Part shown: piece after piece, positions 55,638 to 64,000 of the stretch
Layout: each line of letters opens with the position of its first letter
Position numbering within the stretch: position 1 is the stretch's first letter
Assembly: GCA_965220535.1 (NCBI GenBank)
Contig: OZ244833.1
Location: 434,001 to 498,000, forward strand
Reading direction: 5' to 3'
From: HK1 sp965220535
GTDB taxonomy: Bacteria > Pseudomonadota > Gammaproteobacteria > HK1
DNA length: 64,000 nt
The notes under the pieces: generated by a model
Told to the model about the DNA's origin: nothing
Database searches by the model: none
The model's input: the letters and a program-made list of their open reading frames with translations, nothing else
Translations under genes and position numbers: made by a program

Positions 55638-57406
55638 CGACGAGAACCCCGGCGCGGGCGCGAAGACACCGATCCGTCGATACCGACAAGACCGGCTCCG
55701 CTGCGTTTTTCGTGGGACTTCGATGGCGCCGAATCCATCGCCGACGCCGCCTTGTCGTTCGCGATCCCCCGGCCTTGCTCTTTCTTCGATCGACAGGCGT
55801 TGGCGGCCTCGACGAAACCGCGAAAAAGCGGGTGGCCATCTCGCGGGGTGGATCGAAATTCGGGATGAAACTGGCAGCCGATGAACCACGGATGATCCGG
55901 CACTTCGACCACCTCCACGAGGGAGCCGTCGGTGGTCTTGCCCGCGATCCTCAAGCCTGCGTCCTGCAGGAGATCCATATAGGTATTGTTGAACTCGTAG
56001 CGGTGGCGATGGCGTTCGCTGATGATATCTTGCTCGTAAAGGGATCGAATCCTCGAGCGGCGCCGCAGCCGCACCCGCTGCCCGCCCAATCGCATCGTCC
56101 CCCCGAGATCCGACTGATCGTCACGACGCTCGATCTTGCCGTCGTCCCCCATCCACTCGGTGACCAGCGCGATCACCGGATGCTCGGTATCGGCATCGAA
56201 CTCGGTGCTGTCGGCGCCTTCGAGCCCGGCGCGGTGGCGCGCGTACTCGATCACCGCCACCTGCATGCCGAGACAGATGCCCAAATAAGGCAGTTCGTTT
56301 TCCCGCGCGTAGCGGGCGGCGAGGATCATGCCCTCGATCCCGCGCCCGCCGAAACCGCCGGGCACCAAAATCGCATCCATCCCCGCCAAGCAATCCGCTC
56401 CTCGTTCCTCGACGATTTCGGAATTCACATAGCGGATCTCCACCCGGGTGCCGGTATGGATACCGGCATGAATCAACGCCTCGCTGAGCGATTTATAGGA
56501 CTCGGGGAGATCCGTATATTTCCCCACCAAGGCGATGTCGACCTGCCGTTTCGCGTCTTCGAGTCCCGCGATCACCGCATCCCATTCGGAAAGGTCGCTC
56601 GGGGCGGTTTCGATGCCGAATTGCCCGGCCACCAAATCGTCGAGCCCCTGCTCGTGCAGCATGCGGGGGATGCGGTAGATGCTGTCGGCGTCGGTGCAAT
56701 TGATCACCGCCCGCTCGGTGACGTTGGTAAAAAGCGCGATTTTGCCGCGCTCCGCTTCCGGCAAGGGCTGGGCGGAGCGACAAAGAAGAATATCCGGTTG
56801 GATGCCGATCGAGCGCAATTCCTTGACCGAGTGCTGGGTCGGCTTGGTCTTGAGTTCGCCGGCGGTCGAAACCCAAGGAACGAGGGTGAGGTGAATGAAG
56901 AGCGAATGCCGATCGCCGAGCTCGATGCGCATCTGGCGAATCGCCTCCAAAAAGGGCAGGGATTCGATATCGCCCACCGTGCCGCCGATCTCGACCAAGC
57001 AGATCTGCGCATCCTGCGCCCCTTGCCGAATGCACGCCTTGATCTCGTCGGTGATATGGGGGATCACCTGCACGGTATTGCCGAGATATTCGCCGCGCCG
57101 CTCCTTGGACAGCACATTCCAATAAACCTGACCCGTGGTGAAATTGTTTCCCCGGCTCATGCGAAGACGAATGAAACGCTCGTAATGGCCGAGGTCGAGG
57201 TCCGTCTCCGCCCCGTCTTCGGTGACGAAGACCTCCCCGTGCTGGAGAGGATTCATCGTCCCGGGGTCGACGTTGATATAGGGATCGAGCTTGACGAGGG
57301 TGACGCGAAGCCCTCGGGCTTCCAAAATAGCGGCAAGCGACGCGGAGGCGATCCCCTTGCCGAGAGATGAAACGACACCGCCGGTGATGAAGATGAATCG
57401 TGACAT
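55634..57406 (-). CDS. pyrG: CTP synthase
   Basis: 590 aa from ATG 57406 (MSRFIFITGGVVSSLGKGI), about 45 longer than normal. The synthetase domain (to about 270) has KLDPYINVDPGTMNP and ISLIVE-type segments, and the class I amidotransferase domain has GFGGRGIEGM and the nucleophile cysteine in LGICLGMQ. After the final HPEF region a basic/serine tail (NDKAASAMDSAPSKSHEKRS) is added. It makes CTP from UTP and glutamine. Confidence 0.97.
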   Translation of the reverse strand: MSRFIFITGGVVSSLGKGIASASLAAILEARGLRVTLVKLDPYINVDPGTMNPLQHGEVFVTEDGAETDLDLGHYERFIRLRMSRGNNFTTGQVYWNVLSKERRGEYLGNTVQVIPHITDEIKACIRQGAQDAQICLVEIGGTVGDIESLPFLEAIRQMRIELGDRHSLFIHLTLVPWVSTAGELKTKPTQHSVKELRSIGIQPDILLCRSAQPLPEAERGKIALFTNVTERAVINCTDADSIYRIPRMLHEQGLDDLVAGQFGIETAPSDLSEWDAVIAGLEDAKRQVDIALVGKYTDLPESYKSLSEALIHAGIHTGTRVEIRYVNSEIVEERGADCLAGMDAILVPGGFGGRGIEGMILAARYARENELPYLGICLGMQVAVIEYARHRAGLEGADSTEFDADTEHPVIALVTEWMGDDGKIERRDDQSDLGGTMRLGGQRVRLRRRSRIRSLYEQDIISERHRHRYEFNNTYMDLLQDAGLRIAGKTTDGSLVEVVEVPDHPWFIGCQFHPEFRSTPRDGHPLFRGFVEAANACRSKKEQGRGIANDKAASAMDSAPSKSHEKRSGAGLVGIDGSVSSRPRRGSRR

Positions 57407-57673
57407 CTTTTTATGGGAACCCGCCTTGCGAGGTCGCGAACCGACCTCTCGGACGGGAGCGAAGATTAACAAAACTCGGTGACAAGGGCAAGCAAGGACC
57501 GCGAAAAGGGCAATGCCCGCGCCCATCGACAAAGGCCCGATCGTTTGCGAATTCGCTTTCGCAAGTCGCTTTTCTTTCGATTCCTCGGCCCTTGATTTCG
57601 AAAGCCGTTGTTAGGGGAATTACAGGAATTACATATCGGAGCGCCCCTTGCGAAGCGAAGGGGCAAAACAATT

Positions 57674-58291
57674 CTAAGGGCTCGGCGGCTCTTTCGGGTC
57701 GATATGGATTTCTTTGTGCATCGTCGTTGCCGCCGAGAATCCGAGGATGCGCCCGAGCCAAGCCGATTCGACCCTTTCGGTGGCCACGAATCCTTCGCGT
57801 CGGTAGAGTTTGTACGCCCTCTCGTTGGTGTCGACGACATCGAGGCGGATGCTTCGATAGCCTTGTTCGCCGGCATAGACGGACAACTCTCGCAGCAAGC
57901 CGGTGCCGATCCCTTGTCCGCGCATCGCCGGGTCGACCGCGATCCCGTCCATCAGCAACTCCCCGGGCTTGGGTTCGCGCTCGAAAAAGGCGAAGGCCGC
58001 GACGGCGCGGAGCATCCCGAGCATCCCGGTACGACGACGCAGGATCGACACGGTGATCCCGCTCGTCAGGGATTTTTCTCGGTGATGGAAGCCCGCCAGC
58101 CCGACGATCCGGTCTCGATACTCGGCGATGATCGCCCGTGATTCCTCGAAGCCCTCGGCCAGCACGGCGAGTCGCCGGGCCTCGTCGGGGATGGCGATCT
58201 TTATCTTTTCGCCGAAAGCGGCGTTATAGAGCCATGCCGCCCGTTTCCGATCGTCGTCGGCAAATCCGAGTGAATAGCGAATTTCCCTCAT
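57674..58291 (-). CDS. GNAT family N-acetyltransferase
   Basis: 205 aa. The acetyl-CoA site MDGIAVDPAMRGQGIGTGLLRELS is near residues 113-136, followed by YRSIRLDVVDTNERAYKLYRREGF. The N-terminal half (AAWLYNAAFGEKI) binds the unknown acceptor. It stands alone, 267 bp from the pyrG start. Confidence 0.92.
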   Translation of the reverse strand: MREIRYSLGFADDDRKRAAWLYNAAFGEKIKIAIPDEARRLAVLAEGFEESRAIIAEYRDRIVGLAGFHHREKSLTSGITVSILRRRTGMLGMLRAVAAFAFFEREPKPGELLMDGIAVDPAMRGQGIGTGLLRELSVYAGEQGYRSIRLDVVDTNERAYKLYRREGFVATERVESAWLGRILGFSAATTMHKEIHIDPKEPPSP

Positions 58292-58740
58292 CGTTCTCTT
58301 TTTCCCGTCTCTCGTACCGGCAATCCGGCCCCTTGGAGGGGCATAAGCCTGTGAGGGTTCGCAAACCGCTGGCGCATCTCGTAAGGCTATATGCGCGTTT
58401 TCGCAGAGAGACGATCGCCCTCAAGAAAATAGGGTATCGATTGCCCGATCGATTGTCGTGAACCGATACGAGGCTCTTTTCGATTCGACGGTATCGCAAG
58501 CGCATATCGATCGAGCGACCGGCAAATCCGGGGCTTTTCGATCGTCGATGATTTGAACTCTTTCGCCGAATTCTTATGAAAACCGAATCATATCGAACGA
58601 GGGGACTTCGATCGAAGCCGGCGCCAAGACCTTCGCTTTTCGGGTCGCAAACCCCTAATCTTGCGAAAATCAGTTTTGCGAAAAATCAGGCTTACAAAGA
58701 TCCCCGTCTTGCCGACACGATCGACGTTTTCGGCATTTTT
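58292..58740. other. 449-bp gap between the GNAT gene and darP
   Basis: No convincing gene. Toward its right end, runs such as CTTGCGAAAATCAGTTTTGCGAAAAATCAGG (58661-58691 region) show loose 14-15 bp repetition like the other boundary repeats. Confidence 0.45.
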
Positions 58741-59388
58741 TCAGCCATCAAGTCCGCAACGCACGAGAAAGCGAAACAAAAGTCTTTCGTTTTTACCGGC
58801 GCCCCTGTTGTCAATACCCTTATTGTCGATACCTTTGTTGTCGATACCCTCGTTATCGACACCTTCTTTATAGCCCTCTTCTTCCGATACCTTCGCTTTT
58901 CGCTCCCGGCGAGCGGCGAGTATCAGCTGTCGCAGACGCTGCATATCGATATCCACGCCCCTTTCTCGCAGCTCCGAAAGCGCTTCGTCGTTTTCGATCA
59001 GCGCTTCTTGCAAACGCTCGAGTTTGAGATGGCGCGTCCTTTCCCGCCATCCGGGATTGCGCACCTGCTCCAAGGCTTGGGCCACCGACGCTCCGTCTCC
59101 TTCGCGCAGCAAACGACCGATATAGCGAATTTGGCGCCGCCGGGCGATACGCTCGAGACCTTGCGCCCCGTCGATCGCCGCTTCGAGCGCCGGCCATAAG
59201 GGCAGCCGGGCTCGATCCGCCGCAGAAAGCCCGATCAGCGATTCGCCCAGATCTTGCGAGCGATGCGCATCACGCTTGCGTTGCGACTTCGATAGCGGCG
59301 ACGCCTCGGGGGCTGCGAGGGCTTCGGTGGATCGAATCCCTTTACGAGTCATCGGACGAGTCATCGGACGAGCCATCGGACGAGCCAT
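58741..59388 (-). CDS. darP: Ribosome-associated protein DarP (YjgA, DUF615)
   Basis: 215 aa if the first of four tandem Met codons (59388, 59376, 59364, 59352) is used. The family core runs from KSQRKRDAHRSQDLGESLIGLS to RQIRYIGRLLR and WRERTRHLKLERLQEAL. DarP binds the late 50S precursor. The C-terminal tail contains a pentapeptide repeat (NKGID) coded by a 15-bp repeat. The start is placed within a 12-bp repeat, so the true start is uncertain by up to 12 codons. Confidence 0.9.
   Translation of the reverse strand: MARPMARPMTRPMTRKGIRSTEALAAPEASPLSKSQRKRDAHRSQDLGESLIGLSAADRARLPLWPALEAAIDGAQGLERIARRRQIRYIGRLLREGDGASVAQALEQVRNPGWRERTRHLKLERLQEALIENDEALSELRERGVDIDMQRLRQLILAARRERKAKVSEEEGYKEGVDNEGIDNKGIDNKGIDNRGAGKNERLLFRFLVRCGLDG
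58804..58863 (-). repeat. 15-bp tandem repeat x4 coding for GIDNK in the DarP tail
   Basis: Units CCTGTTGTCAATACC, CTTATTGTCGATACC, TTTGTTGTCGATACC and CTCGTTATCGACACC (plus strand). Confidence 0.88.
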
Positions 59389-59392
59389 CGGA
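59345..59392 (-). repeat. 12-bp tandem repeat x4, each unit with an ATG for darP
   Basis: CGAGTCATCGGA twice and CGAGCCATCGGA twice (plus strand). Read on the minus strand every unit has an in-frame ATG, giving M-T-R-P / M-A-R-P repeats at the DarP N-terminus. Confidence 0.9.
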
Positions 59393-59528
59393 GATCGAGC
59401 GCATCGATAACGCCTTTTCGTAAAAACCCTCCTTCGGCCGGTTTCGGGCAGCGGATTTCGAGCCTGCCGCCTTGCAAGCGATGCGATCCTCGCCGCTTGC
59501 GCTCGGGCTTTCGCCGGGGCGGCGACAC

Positions 59529-59570
59529 GAGCCGCCAGACGAACCGCCATGCGAACCGCCAGACGAGCCA
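59529..59570. repeat. 12-bp tandem repeat, about 3.5 units, in the darP-pepN spacer
   Basis: GAGCCGCCAGAC, GAACCGCCATGC, GAACCGCCAGAC and a partial fourth unit GAGCCATGC, in the divergent spacer between darP and pepN. Confidence 0.8.
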
Positions 59571-59692
59571 TGCAACCCCCGCTCGCCGGTCGCCCTGTCT
59601 ACCGAAGAGGCGATGCCGGGGGCGAAAAAAGATATCCGCAATATAATCATCCTTTTGCCGTCTTTTTGCCACCTTGCCTTGTCAGAGACCCC

Positions 59693-62398
59693 ATGACCAT
59701 GGATTTCGCCGCCGAATCTGCCCAAAATGCCGACCCCGCCGGACCTGTCATCACCCGCCTTGAAGATTACACCCCGCCGCCCTTTCTCGTCGACACCGTG
59801 TCGCTCGACTTCGCCTTGGACGAACGATGCACTTTGGTGCAAACGAAGATGACGATCCGGCGCAACCCCGCCGCGACTCGCCATGCGGATTTGACGCTCG
59901 AGGGAAAGGGACTGAAAACGCTGTGGGTGCATCTTGACGATGATCGTCTTGCCGACGATCGCATCGCCATCGAAGAAGAGCGTCTGACCGTCCGCGACGT
60001 CCCCGATAGCTTCACCCTCGCCACCGGCGTCGAAATCCATCCCGGCACCAACAAATCCCTCGAGGGGCTTTACGCCTCGTCGGGCAATCTATGCACCCAA
60101 TGCGAGGCCGAGGGTTTTCGTCGCATCACCTGGTTTTTGGATCGACCGGATGTCATGGCCCGCTACCGCACGCGTTTGGTCGCGAACGCGCAGCGATACC
60201 CGGTATTGCTCTCGAACGGAAACGATGTCGAACGCGGATCTTTGGACGATGGCCGCCACTTCGTGATTTGGGAAGACCCCTTCCCCAAACCATGCTACCT
60301 CTTCGCGCTCGTGGCGGGAAAACTCGAGTTCGTCGAGGATCGTTTCAAGACCCGCTCCGGTCGCGATATCACGCTTCGCATCTATGTGCAAAAGCATAAT
60401 ATCGATCGCTGCGGTCATGCGCTGGATTCTTTGCAACGGGCGATGCGCTGGGACGAGGAAGTATGGGGGCTCGAATACGATCTCGATACTTTCATGATCG
60501 TCGCCGTGGACGATTTCAATATGGGGGCGATGGAAAACAAAGGCCTCAATATTTTCAATTCGCATTATATTTTGGCGCGCCCCGATACCGCCACCGACGG
60601 GGATTTCGCGGCCATCGAGAGCGTGGTGGCCCACGAATATTTTCATAACTGGACCGGCAACCGAGTGACCTGTCGCGACTGGTTCCAGCTCAGCCTCAAG
60701 GAGGGATTGACGGTTTTTCGAGATCAGGAATTCTCCGCCGATATGTCGTCTCGGGCGGTGCGCCGGATCGGGGATGTCCATATCATGCGCAATCACCAAT
60801 TCGCCGAGGATGCCGGGCCGATGGCGCATCCGGTGCGACCCGGGGAATATCAGGAGATCAGCAATTTCTATACCCTGACGATCTACCAAAAAGGCGCCGA
60901 GGTCATCCGGATGATGCAAACGCTGATCGGCGAGGAGGCTTTCAAAGCCGGGATGCGCCTTTATTTTCAACGACACGACGGGCAAGCGGTCACCATCGAC
61001 GATTTCGTGGCATCGATGGAAGACGCCTCCGGCACGGATCTGAAGCGTTTTCGGCGCTGGTATAGCCAAGCCGGAACCCCGACGCTCGATATCCGCACCC
61101 GTCATGACGATATGCGCTCGGAATATCTGATGGAGGTCCGTCAGCGCACGCCCCCGACCCCCGGTCAAAAGGAAAAATCCCCCTTGCATCTGCCGCTGCG
61201 CATCGCCCTGCTCGGCGAGGACGGACGCTCCTTGCCGCTGCACTGCGAGGCCGCGGCTCTTGCCGGTGAATCGGAGGCGGTGCTCGAAATCGAAAACGAG
61301 CGCGAGGCTTTTCGGTTTTCGAATATTCCCTCCCCTCCGGTGCCCTCCCTCCTGCGCGGCTTCTCCGCTGCGGTCAAAGTCGACATCGAACGCAGCGACG
61401 ACGAGCTCGTTTTCCTGATCGCCCACGAAAGCGACCCCTTCAATCGCTGGGATGCCGCCCAGGAATACGGGATGCGCCTGATGCTCAAGATGGTCGAGGA
61501 TCACGGCCAAGACCGTGCGCCGGGGAGGACGAAGGAGATCGCCGCCGACTTCATCGCCGCTCTTCGCCGCTTGCTTTTGGATCAAACGCTGGACCCGGCG
61601 CTGATCGCTCACGCCCTTACCTTGCCTTTCGAATCGAGCGTTGCCGACCGCATGACGGATCGGGGAGAGCGTATCGCCGTCGACGCCATCCACGAGGCGC
61701 GCAAAAGCCTCGGCGAGGAGATCGCCCGTCGACTCGCCGACGATCTCCGCGCGGTCCGCAAGGCCTGCCACAGCGAAGAGCCCTATCGCTTCGCCGGAAT
61801 CGACGTCGGGCGGCGCAGCCTCAAGAACTTGTGTCTTGGCTATTTGATGGCGCTGGACGATCCGACAATACGCGATGATTGTCGGCGGCAATTCGAGAAC
61901 GCCGACAATATGACCGATAGCTTGGCGGCCCTTCGGTGTTTTGCGAACGATACCCGGGGCGAGCGCGATCCGCTGATCGAATCCTTCCACGATCGATGGA
62001 AAGACGATCCCTTGGTCATCGATAAATGGTTCGCGATCCAAGCCACCAGCCGCCGACTCGATAGCTTGGAGCGGGTGCGCGAATTGCTGACCTACCCCAC
62101 CTTCGATCTCACCAACCCCAACCGAGTGCGGGCATTGATCGGCGCCTTTTGCCACGGCAACCAGCACCGCTTTCATGATATCTCCGGCGAGGGATACCGC
62201 TTCTTTTGCCGATACGCCTTGGAGATCGACGGCTTCAATCCGCAAGTCGCGGCGCGGCTTTTCCAAGCGGCGAGCCGTTGGCGGCATCTCGACGATCACC
62301 GCAGCGATCTTCTGCGTCGGGAACTCGAGGGCGCTCTTGCATCCTCTTCCGATCTCTCGAAGGACAGCTACGAGGTGGTATCCAAAATCCTGGCTTGA
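59693..62398 (+). CDS. pepN: Aminopeptidase N (M1 metallopeptidase)
   Basis: 901 aa from ATG 59693. The exopeptidase motif GAMEN begins at residue 278, and the zinc site is H314-E-Y-F-H318 with E337 eighteen residues on (SLKEG). The C-terminal helical domain ends in KDSYEVVSKILA. The family of cytoplasmic PepN typically has about 870 residues, so this is full length. It releases N-terminal amino acids from peptides. Confidence 0.97.
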   Translation: MTMDFAAESAQNADPAGPVITRLEDYTPPPFLVDTVSLDFALDERCTLVQTKMTIRRNPAATRHADLTLEGKGLKTLWVHLDDDRLADDRIAIEEERLTVRDVPDSFTLATGVEIHPGTNKSLEGLYASSGNLCTQCEAEGFRRITWFLDRPDVMARYRTRLVANAQRYPVLLSNGNDVERGSLDDGRHFVIWEDPFPKPCYLFALVAGKLEFVEDRFKTRSGRDITLRIYVQKHNIDRCGHALDSLQRAMRWDEEVWGLEYDLDTFMIVAVDDFNMGAMENKGLNIFNSHYILARPDTATDGDFAAIESVVAHEYFHNWTGNRVTCRDWFQLSLKEGLTVFRDQEFSADMSSRAVRRIGDVHIMRNHQFAEDAGPMAHPVRPGEYQEISNFYTLTIYQKGAEVIRMMQTLIGEEAFKAGMRLYFQRHDGQAVTIDDFVASMEDASGTDLKRFRRWYSQAGTPTLDIRTRHDDMRSEYLMEVRQRTPPTPGQKEKSPLHLPLRIALLGEDGRSLPLHCEAAALAGESEAVLEIENEREAFRFSNIPSPPVPSLLRGFSAAVKVDIERSDDELVFLIAHESDPFNRWDAAQEYGMRLMLKMVEDHGQDRAPGRTKEIAADFIAALRRLLLDQTLDPALIAHALTLPFESSVADRMTDRGERIAVDAIHEARKSLGEEIARRLADDLRAVRKACHSEEPYRFAGIDVGRRSLKNLCLGYLMALDDPTIRDDCRRQFENADNMTDSLAALRCFANDTRGERDPLIESFHDRWKDDPLVIDKWFAIQATSRRLDSLERVRELLTYPTFDLTNPNRVRALIGAFCHGNQHRFHDISGEGYRFFCRYALEIDGFNPQVAARLFQAASRWRHLDDHRSDLLRRELEGALASSSDLSKDSYEVVSKILA

Positions 62399-62890
62399 AC
62401 GAGGCCGCTCGACCTTGGACCCGAGCGAGAGCGCGGATAAAAAAGGGGAGCGATGAAACTATCGAAACCGGCCATCGACGGCGATGAAGGCCGCGCGGGC
62501 AACGATAGGCGTTCCGGTCAGAAAAGCGCGATGCGTCAAGGTCGATAGCGAGCGTTTTCGATCTTGCGTTTTCGGCCTTGCGTTTTTGCGTCTTGCGAAT
62601 TCCCTGCAACCCACGCCTTCATCGACAAAAACGCGAGTCGCCGAAGCCGATCATCGGCGCTCGGGGCCGAAAAAAAGGCTTGGGCCAAGCGCTCCCCTTC
62701 GAAGATGCACTAGAAGATAAACTAGAAGAATGCATTCACCGAAATGCCCTTCCTTTTTACGATATTTCATGTAAGTTTTGCCATTAAAATAATCCTTGGT
62801 CGAATCGACCGATCAATATCGAGACTCTTTAGGAATTCAATCACCCCTTTCCCGATGGATTTTTCTCCCGCGGACACCAAGAGAAAAAAC
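62399..62890. other. 0.5-kb spacer between pepN and the Calx-beta gene
   Basis: No gene is supported. It includes a 14-bp repeat, GCGTTTTCGATCTT / GCGTTTTCGGCCTT / GCGTTTTTGCGTCTT (62552-62594), and an ACTAGAAGATAA / ACTAGAAG duplication near 62711. The right part (62740-62840) is AT-richer and probably holds the promoter of the next gene. Confidence 0.5.
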
Positions 62891-64000
62891 ATGAAACAAA
62901 CGATCTCCGGTGCCGCGGTCATCCTCGCCATTATCGCCATCGTCGGGCTTTCCCCCGCAGCCGCCCAAAACACCCCCGTCGCCACCATCTATATCTCTCC
63001 CACCGAAGCGCTTTCGATCAATGAGGGCGAATCGGGGAGCTTCACCATCAGATTCGGAGTCGGCTCGGGCGATATAAGCGAGGATGCCATCGTCAGGCTT
63101 TCGAGCGACAACTCGCTGTTTTCGCTTTCCCCGACGAGCCTGACCTTCACCTCGACCAACTACTACCGACCGCAAACCGTCACCGTCACGGTGGCCCACG
63201 ACGACGATACCTTGGACTTCACCGATAGCGTTACCATCACCACATCCGGCGGTTTCACGGCGCCTGTGACGACGAAAACGATCAACGTCGACGATGACGA
63301 GCCGCCCGCCGGGACCATCGTCCTGTCTCCCGCCGAATCCTTGTCGATCAACGAAGGTGCATCGAAGGATTTCACCGTCAGGCTGAGCGCCAGGCCCGAA
63401 GGGACCGCCATCTTGACGCTTTCGAAGAACGAAGACGATATCTCCCTTTCCCCGACGACTCTGGCTTTCACCGAATCCAGCTGGAACAAGACCCAAAGCG
63501 TCACCGTCAGCGTGGCCTACGACGACGATAATCTGGACCTCTCCGATACCGTCACCCTGGTTGCATCCGGCGGTATCACGGCCTCGGATGCGACGATAAC
63601 GATCAACGTAAGCGACGATGTCCCCGCCGGCAATATCGTCTTGTCCCCTGCCGGAACGCTTGTGATCGACGAAGGCGGGACGAGGAGTTTCACCGTCCGA
63701 TTCGATACCCGGCCGGATGCCAATATCATCGTTTCCCTTTCGAAAACCGGCGATGCCATCTCGTTCTCCCCGAGTAGACTGATTTTCACCACCTCCAACT
63801 ATGACCGGGCCCAAAGCGTCACCGTCAGCGCCGGACAGGACCAGGATGCGAGGAACGAAAGCGGCATCATCACCCTGTCGGCGGCCGGCGGCATCGACGC
63901 TTCGAATGCGACGAAAGCGATCGCCGTCAACGACGACGAGGCGGCCTTCTCCGGCAATGTCGTTTTCTCCCCCGAGGGGACGCTCACCGTCGAAGAAGGA
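62891..64000 (+). CDS. Secreted Calx-beta repeat protein, 5' part (continues beyond the window)
   Basis: 370 codons without a stop, running off the right edge. The signal peptide (MKQTISGAAVILAIIAIVGL, site PAAA-Q) is directly in frame with repeat domains. Each domain of about 106 residues begins IVLSPAESLSINEGASKDF-like and contains FTSTNYYRPQTVTVTVAHDDD-type strands, as in the protein at 28-31 kb. No long homopolymer is seen here. Probable surface-located or secreted calcium-binding adhesin-like protein, by family. Confidence 0.9.
   Translation, partial: MKQTISGAAVILAIIAIVGLSPAAAQNTPVATIYISPTEALSINEGESGSFTIRFGVGSGDISEDAIVRLSSDNSLFSLSPTSLTFTSTNYYRPQTVTVTVAHDDDTLDFTDSVTITTSGGFTAPVTTKTINVDDDEPPAGTIVLSPAESLSINEGASKDFTVRLSARPEGTAILTLSKNEDDISLSPTTLAFTESSWNKTQSVTVSVAYDDDNLDLSDTVTLVASGGITASDATITINVSDDVPAGNIVLSPAGTLVIDEGGTRSFTVRFDTRPDANIIVSLSKTGDAISFSPSRLIFTTSNYDRAQSVTVSAGQDQDARNESGIITLSAAGGIDASNATKAIAVNDDEAAFSGNVVFSPEGTLTVEEG

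Overview
This is a GC-rich chromosomal window that fits a gammaproteobacterium. The minus-strand block pyrG-kdsA-eno-ftsB-ispD-ispF-truD is a characteristic gammaproteobacterial order. darP (yjgA), waaA (Kdo transferase), tolC behind a pcm-like gene, and pepN agree with this. I cannot name a genus. The substrate profile (polyols, galactosides, choline sulfate, tricarboxylates) suggests a heterotroph or mixotroph living on osmolytes or host/plant/algal exudates; that is inference.

Layout. 0-4 kb: a truncated SDR gene, then a two-gene cassette (EcoRI-type adenine methyltransferase plus a DUF262-HNH nuclease) with a 16-bp poly-C tract directly behind the methyltransferase start codon, a small membrane protein and a VOC protein. 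4.5-8.5 kb: a polyol ABC transporter (binding protein and two permeases) with a sorbitol-dehydrogenase-like SDR. 8.6-9.4 kb: an AT-rich two-gene insert. 9.5-13.4 kb: a NaChBac-type channel with a TLEGW selectivity filter, a MalK-type ATPase and a GH42 beta-galactosidase. 13.6-22.3 kb: tctB-tctA-metallophosphoesterase (minus), a decayed membrane-protein locus, tctC, and choline sulfatase. 22.7-27.9 kb: a second ABC importer with a GH36 alpha-galactosidase. 28.2-31.6 kb: a large Calx-beta repeat protein whose signal-peptide exon lies in another frame, separated by a poly-G10 tract. 32.5-41 kb: mannitol dehydrogenase, polyol ATPase, tcuB, moaC, a dynamin-like GTPase, a pcm-like methyltransferase and tolC. 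41.7-50.3 kb: csaA-like gene, gpmA, waaA, a DUF3108 protein, a molybdenum-hydroxylase maturation cluster (NifU-like, mocA-like, two xdhC halves), an MFS protein and a PLP dehydratase. 50.3-62.4 kb: the housekeeping block plus a GNAT protein, darP and pepN. 62.9 kb to the end: a second Calx-beta protein, this one in frame with its signal peptide.

The genes fit together as two carbohydrate uptake systems. The polyol system is split between 4.6-8.5 kb and 32.6-35 kb. The galactoside system is split between 10.3-13.4 kb and 22.7-27.9 kb. Each set of permeases lacks its own ATPase, and each ATPase sits beside an enzyme of the matching pathway.

Three features stand out. First, two long homopolymer G/C tracts sit exactly where slippage would switch a DNA methyltransferase and a secreted repeat protein on or off. 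Second, short degenerate tandem repeats (9-15 bp units, usually 15) recur at many gene boundaries, sometimes supplying the start codon or coding for low-complexity tails. Third, the cation channel has a filter like that of the calcium-selective prokaryotic channel CavMr.
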